Shown here: one piece after another, positions 58,889-64,000 of the stretch
Numbering within the stretch: position 1 is the stretch's first letter
How the letters are laid out: each line of letters begins with the position of its first letter
Assembly: GCA_947579665.1 (NCBI GenBank)
Contig: OX388351.1
Coordinates: 1,116,001-1,180,000 of the forward strand
Reading direction: 5' to 3'
DNA from: Sympetrum striolatum
Lineage: Eukaryota > Arthropoda > Insecta > Odonata > Libellulidae
DNA length: 64,000 nt
The notes under the pieces: generated by a model
The model's database searches: none
What the model was told of the DNA's origin: nothing
Seen by the model: the letters and a program-made list of their open reading frames with translations, nothing else
Position numbers and translations under genes: made by a program

Positions 58889-59650
58889 TGAAAATAAATT
58901 CTCAATATATAAAGAGATGTACGTATCCTGTGTATTCCTCAATTTTTAATATCGTATCTTTCCCTGATATCATTCGGAATTAGGTCGCAATTTTAATCAA
59001 ACGGAAGGTAAGTGCCCTAATAAACTCAAGGCCTGGACACCTATCTGTACGGGAAATATGGGATCATTAGGCTATCGTAAAATTAAACTGATTGGGCGAC
59101 AGGAATAAAATCAAACGATCCATAGAGGCTGCATTTCAGAGGCAATATTAATCGTCGTTTTCGACGCTCCAATTCATGCACGAATATGCGTCATCCGAAC
59201 GTTGCCATTAAATTCGTCATTTGGAGTAGGAAAATATTGTCTGAAATTGAATGGAAATTGCGCGATTTTGAATATTTATCGACAGAAGATAGTTACATTC
59301 AAGGGATAATGGAAGTAAGCATAGATAAAATGAAAAGGAACAGAGTGATAGAGTCGACCAAATGCTCTTTCCCACGTTCTCGTTCACAATTCAATAGCCT
59401 GACTCGATTACTAATTATTCTGGAACGCACTTCTTTTTTAGCGAGAGCAATACCGCGATTGAAGTATCTTATACATCAGCTTTCGTCAAGTTATCGAAAT
59501 TCACTGTCCACCAAATCCCGCGGTGAACTAATACAAAATTTTTATAAGTTGCAAATATTTATATTTTAATAATCATAAAATATCAGTTCTAAGGATTAGA
59601 AAACGAAAATTAATATGCTCAATCTTCACTTCGAGGAAAGGTGATACAAC
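58889..59650. other. Non-coding DNA; one unrecognised 127-codon frame
   Basis: A plus-strand frame at 59186-59569 starts with ATG and gives a basic 127-residue translation (MRHPNVAIKFVIWSRKILSE and on). It has no family resemblance that I know and no convincing start context, and I do not call it a gene. Nothing else was seen. Confidence 0.4.
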
Positions 59651-59720
59651 CATCTTGAAATAAATAAACTTTGTAGCTTCCACAATATAAATAGCTACAA
59701 AGTTTATTTATTTCAAGATG
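59651..59720. repeat. Perfect 28-bp inverted repeat (hairpin, 14-base loop)
   Basis: CATCTTGAAATAAATAAACT then TTGTAGCT (59651-59678) is exactly reverse-complemented at 59693-59720 around a 14-base AT-rich loop. Such perfect arms in this AT-rich sequence point to a recent origin or to a constraint. It could be a minimal foldback element, an inverted duplication from replication slippage, or a small-RNA precursor-like hairpin. No target duplication was seen. Confidence 0.92.
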
Positions 59721-59763
59721 ATTAGAAAAATCTGATGTCATCCGACTTCCCTTCCCGACTTCC

Positions 59764-59815
59764 AGATTTTAAATTAAAAGGGTATAGTTATAATTATACC
59801 TTTTAATTAGAATCT
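59764..59815. repeat. Second, imperfect hairpin adjacent to the first
   Basis: AGATTTTAAATTAAAAGGGT at 59764 pairs with ACCTTTTAATTAGAATCT ending at 59815, with a few mismatches and a short GTTAT-centred loop. It follows the perfect hairpin by only 43 bases. Confidence 0.7.
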
Positions 59816-59869
59816 GAATCTTTCAGTAATAAATTATAATGAGCAACGCCAAAAATTATTCATGGATAA

Positions 59870-59980
59870 TCAAAAGTTTCTGGCAGCTTAGGTCATTTCG
59901 CACAGCTCCCACTGAGAATCGAACCCGGAACCGCTTTCACGAAAGCAGAACGCGGTGCCCAAGTGGCTATCCCGGAGCCC
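59870..59980 (-). mobile_element. tRNA-derived SINE family A, copy 2
   Basis: Read on the minus strand, GGGCTCCGGGATAGCC, GCGTTCTGCTTTCGTGAAAG, GGTTCGATTCTCAGTGGGAG and TGTGCGAAATGACCTAAGCT line up with the copy at 45767-45893 over its whole length, including the body after the tRNA-like part. The acceptor-like pairing is damaged by one missing C, so this copy looks older. A spurious plus-strand frame across it shares TRCP and YPGA strings with the minus-strand frame over copy 1, which is how the relationship shows at protein level. Confidence 0.82.
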
Positions 59981-62092
59981 AATATAGGTATCTCCTCGTT
60001 TTACAGTGTCATAATCAATTTCAGATATACTCCTCAATCTTATCTTTGTATCTTATAATGAAACCTCCCATTTCCAACTCGTAGAACCGTACATATTTGC
60101 CGATATTTTTCATATAGGTACTTATTTTTACTTTTATTATGTCTTGAATACATGTTATGTGGACTTTATTTTCTATCTTCAAACTCTAAAGTATCTAAAG
60201 ATTCCCGTATGAAATCAAATAATTTTCATTCCTTCCAACATCATGCAGACAGAGGGCGGTAAACCCTCCACAGGGATATCCTCAAGTAACAATGATCCCA
60301 CACTTATCATAAATCATCAGATTATTTTAAATTTAAAGCAAGCCGCGTTGAATTATGCCGCCAATTTGACATTTCTTTTACAGCCCAATAATTTATTGAG
60401 TAAGAAATCAACCGATTTTACTTCATTTACACGTGATTTTAACTTCAAATTTGGCTCTCTCGGTATTAATTTTAATCGCGCATTTCCAGTCGTCGACGCC
60501 GTTTGATGGGTGAAGAAGAACTAATCAGAACAGATGACGCAGCCTCCCGTACCTTGAATTGTGGCGATAGAACCAGAATTCAGAAGCAGGAAAATTTGAA
60601 ATTATTACTCTGACCCGCGAAATTTTATTAATCAGCGACTTCTCTTGAATCTCTTTCAGTGATGAACAAGATTTGAAAAATCATTGATTTTATTTTAATT
60701 CAATTTAAAAGTGTGTACTCATTCCTTAAATAATAAATATCTGTTTCAATTCAACCTAGACGCAAGCCAATGTATTACAATGATTAAGAATGACGTTGTA
60801 AACCCACAAATTTTCACATTCTCCACACTTTCATGAATTTCAAAATATTATTCACTTTTTATCGAAAAAATCACAAAATATTTAATAATTATTACCTTTA
60901 CAATTGATCGACTTGAATATACAATATAAATAACCTCAATGAAAATTAAAGCAGCTAAAAACGTTTCACCCCGCTACAACTTCCTTAAGATAGAGTTTAT
61001 AATGCTTTCGATATTACGTATTAAATATGTAGAAAAAATTTTAATTGAGAAAATTTAATATTGATGCAACTTAAATTTATCAAGAAGCTTAAAATATGCA
61101 AACATAATAAAAATAAGATTAGCATTCAAACACAATTAAAATTAGGAAAAGAGAATTGAAAATATATATAATCGAGAAAATATAGGACAGATACGAGATA
61201 TCGTAAGCATATGGTAGTTAGGGGTAGTACTTAGTACTTGTACTTGTAGCACTTTATCGAATAACCTTAAATAATAAAATTAATGAATACCCTTTTATAA
61301 ATAATCTATATTTCCATTTGCTTGATGGGTGGAGAAAAATAAAGAAAATTCGATAATTTCATTCGAGTCGGAGAAAATTTCCCATTACAATTGTGAAATT
61401 TAATGATTAAATGTATACAAATTTTCATGAGTATCGCTTGAAGGATTAAACTCTTTATTAGCAAATAATAATATGGCTGACCTTCTGCTGGCAGAGCTTT
61501 AAATTGAATCTCCAATATCCAATCCTAAAATGTGAGTTGGAAGAATGAATCCTTGCGAAATGTAGTCTCCGCTGATGCATGCTATGCTTTCGAGTTTAAT
61601 TTAAATAAATAATATGATTATTATAATAGAAACTGCGGTGTTGTGCCGTAGGATACTGGTTGACTGGTGTTCGCAAGGTGGGTAAGGAAAGACAAATGTA
61701 ATAAACGGAAGAATGTGGAACAAAAAGAATGAGAAAACGCTAAAAAAGTGTATATCAGACCAATAACTAGAAAAAAGAGAAAACCAAGGTTGGAAAAGAA
61801 GTACAAGAATAATACTGCACTTGTTTACGACAACACACGAACAGTTACACCAAAGCCAAGTAAAATAACGAAAACAAAATAAAAACTGCGGAATTAACAA
61901 AGAGGGAGGAAAGACACAATTCAGTAAGAAAATCGAAGATACCAGACATCGTGGGAAGGATGTGTATACTAAATACCAATTTTTGAGCTAGTATTCCTAC
62001 CTTCAGTAACTGAAACGTTCTTAAGGAAATGGTCAAAGTTTCTTTGCACAAATGAAGGTACACTCAGGAAAAATATCAACGATTAACGGAAA
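59981..62092. other. Non-coding AT-rich DNA
   Basis: No gene is supported. An 87-codon frame at 60243-60506 and several minus-strand frames near 61600-62060 are unrecognised. Strongly AT-rich between 60660 and 61310. Confidence 0.5.
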
Positions 62093-62178
62093 TGAAAAAA
62101 GTCTGACGGTGTCGGGAATAGAACTCAGAATCTTATCTCGGAGGTTGCCTTCACCAATTGGGCTACCCAGCCAGAATA
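62093..62178 (-). mobile_element. tRNA-derived SINE family D, copy 2 (degenerate)
   Basis: On the minus strand, GGGTAGCCCAATTGGTGAAG holds a box-A-like TAGCCCAATTGG and, after about 35 bases, GAGTTCTATTCCCG is a mutated box B. The region ends in CGTCAGACTTTTTTCA, identical to the end of the copy at 47885-47975. Two tRNA-like regions with the same non-tRNA tail identify a SINE family. Box B has lost its GTTCGA core, so this copy is probably transcriptionally dead. Confidence 0.68.
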
Positions 62179-63714
62179 TCAAGAACGGAAACCTCTCGTT
62201 ATTAGAAACTTTGCGTCAGTTATTAGTGAAAACTCCTAATTTTGACCCAGAAATTCCAACGCAAAAACTAATGCAATGAGTTGAGAATCAATGAATGCGG
62301 TTTCCAATCTTAACTCCAGAGGATTGGTCTGTCGGTCATTTTACGTCATTATGATTCCTTCGTGGGCACTTCCGTCGTTTATCTGATTCGGATGACAGAA
62401 ATTGGCTCCGGCGCAAACGCTTTCCAAAGCCCAGTCGATAATTGACTTTGGGAGAAATAACAGGAGGTTTCCGTCCGCAGAAATGTTTTTTCAGTCTTCG
62501 AAAGATATCATCCGACGCTCGATTGCGATCCGTTATATTTATTTCTTCATTTTCCAGATCTTTTCCCGGAAGGAGATCTTTTTGGAAAGCGATTTGGACG
62601 GTGTTGCTACATCCGATCGAACTATTTGGGCGAAAGTTTTTCTTAAGAAAGACGGCTTTTGTGATTGAAGAAAATTACTGGATGAAATTTACGAAGTTTT
62701 AGCGGCATTTTTACGAAGGATCTGCCATTTGTTCGTCTTTCTTAAAAGATAGTTCCTGTCATCACACGCTGATGGAGCATTTTTCAATTTTCTTTCAGCG
62801 CAGGATGGACAAGATTTATTTCCAATACACTTTTCTTTTGGCTTTTCTTATCGCGGTGATGATATGGCAACTACAGAGGAGCGAGTGGTAGTGCATTATG
62901 GCTTTTTTCTTGGTCTCTCCTTTTGAATACAATGAAATGTGTTCTTAGGGTCAGACCATTTAACTTACATCAATTCTCACCATTGATATGCAGTACAACG
63001 GTATATTCTGAAACAATATCGCTCCTTACTTTGTCTATTAAGTCTCATTCCCTTTTTAATGATTTTACAGATATGCAGTCAGGGGAAAAAGAGTTAAAAA
63101 TAATTATGTTACAAAGTCTAAGATATTTTTACAATGAATAGTACTAGATGGTTCCACGAAGTGAAGGCAGAAACAATCCATTATATGCTCACCATATTAT
63201 CTCTATAACAATGAATCCTCTGGTATTCTCGGGGATTTGCGGTCACACCCTCTGACGTTAGATGCCGATTAATACTGAGAAAAAGGCTAATGGAAGTAAA
63301 AGCCTGGACAGTTATAGGCAAATTTTAACCATCATTTTACACCATTTGTCTCAGTTTCATACCAATAAAGATCTTTATACTTAATGTGTAGCAAGTTAAA
63401 TCCCATAGGCGTGAGTGACAGACTTTAATACAAATAATAAATAACTCAGGTAAAAGGGTGACAAATAATTTTTGTATACAGGCGTGGACCTAAAGATGTT
63501 CCGAAGAGTAGCCGATTAGCAATTGGAATATCCAAGTATTTAAGTAGAAAAACTGCACGAACTGAGTATCTTTCTGTTTTTTACTAGGATTATTTCGTAA
63601 GGTAATTTTATTTCACAATTTCACAATGGTCTCTACGATGCTAAAATAAATAATAGTTAATTAGGTCAATTTCAAGTACGTTATCAAATGGAAAAATCTT
63701 AAGGTGGTGTTAAA
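62179..63714. other. Non-coding DNA
   Basis: No gene is supported. Overlapping 86- and 88-codon frames at 62402-62702 lie in a GC-richer patch but are unrecognised; the longer one begins with TTG. Confidence 0.5.
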
Positions 63715-63927
63715 TTATTTTCCTAGTACATCAGTGGCATCACATTCGTTTAGAAAATCCAGAATGAGCTCCAGATTCTTATTCAAGTTGTCTATAGATT
63801 TCATAACCAATGCGACGCAGAAGTTCAAATGGACCATAAGTAAATCCCAACACGGAACACTTTCCTGAGTTTTCAAAATACTGCGAAAACGTACTTTTCC
63901 TACGCCACTTGGAGAAGAAGTGGCCAT
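63715..63927 (-). CDS. Candidate small open reading frame, 70 codons, unknown
   Basis: ATG at 63927 lies in a favourable context (A at -3, G at +4: GAAATGGCC). The 70-residue translation begins MATSSPSGVGKVRFRSILKT and ends NECDATDVLGK before TAA. An AATAAA lies on the minus strand at 63607-63612, about 100 bases past the stop. The C-terminal part is mixed hydrophobic and acidic (NLNKNLELILDFLNE), compatible with a helix. Against it, the frame is short, a second minus-strand frame is open over much of the same bases, and I recognise no family. It could also be a fragment of an exon or a retrocopy. Confidence 0.2.
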   Translation of the reverse strand: MATSSPSGVGKVRFRSILKTQESVPCWDLLMVHLNFCVALVMKSIDNLNKNLELILDFLNECDATDVLGK

Positions 63928-64000
63928 ATTTCAAAACAAATAAAGAGATTAGATTTTCTCTCGGAAGAAAAGACTTTTTTGATGGGAACAGGAAGTCATG

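Noticed and set aside
63290..63335. Third copy of the GGAGAAAGTAAAA repeat end
   Set aside because: Only GGAAGTAAAAGCCTGGACAG resembles 29473-29490. There is no hairpin and no upstream match.

Overview
The window is a stretch of nuclear DNA from an animal, most likely an arthropod and probably an insect. It is AT-rich and gene-poor. No bacterial-style operons, Shine-Dalgarno sites or dense coding are present. What can be recognised is almost entirely transposable-element and tandem-repeat DNA: an L2/CR1-type LINE, degenerate RTE-like LINEs, a Penelope-like element, tRNA-derived SINEs, a Helitron and several MITE types. Most long open frames start at non-ATG codons or lie inside repeats, and I do not read them as genes. 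No complete host gene could be supported. Two weak host-coding candidates are listed: a codon-biased exon-like block at about 11.9-12.0 kb and a 70-codon frame at 63.7-63.9 kb, both on the minus strand.

Layout. 0-12 kb is unique AT-rich DNA broken by one GC-rich foldback MITE (3786-4050) with an 8-bp target duplication. 16.75-19.64 kb is a strikingly uniform array of 23 copies of a 126-bp unit, each with a small perfect dyad. 23.4-26.1 kb holds a hAT-like MITE followed by a 5'-truncated L2-like LINE whose reverse-transcriptase frame is intact and whose 3' end has a GAAA-capped hairpin and a GATGTA tail. 28.7-29.5 kb has a 77-bp Tc1/mariner-type MITE and an unclassified repeat that recurs at 53.3-53.95 kb. 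30.0-35.4 kb is an old direct tandem duplication carrying two decayed RTE-like LINE copies plus nested repeats. 39.66-40.35 kb is a Penelope-like fragment with a GIY-YIG endonuclease, inverted flanking repeats and a hammerhead-like core.

43.8-44.4 kb is a PIF/Harbinger-type MITE with near-perfect 43-bp inverted ends and a TTA duplication. Two tRNA-derived SINE families occur twice each: one at 45.77 and 59.87 kb, the other at 47.89 and 62.09 kb. 56.36-58.89 kb has both termini expected of a non-autonomous Helitron, with a second MITE-like inverted-repeat element inside it. Just beyond it, at 59.65-59.82 kb, lie two adjacent hairpins, one with perfect 28-bp arms.

Functionally these elements form dependency chains. 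SINEs and truncated LINEs need LINE-encoded reverse transcriptase, MITEs need transposases not present here, and the Helitron needs an external Rep/Helicase. The only intact catalytic frame in the window is the L2-like reverse transcriptase, and it lacks its endonuclease. All family calls come from reading motifs by eye; no database search was run.
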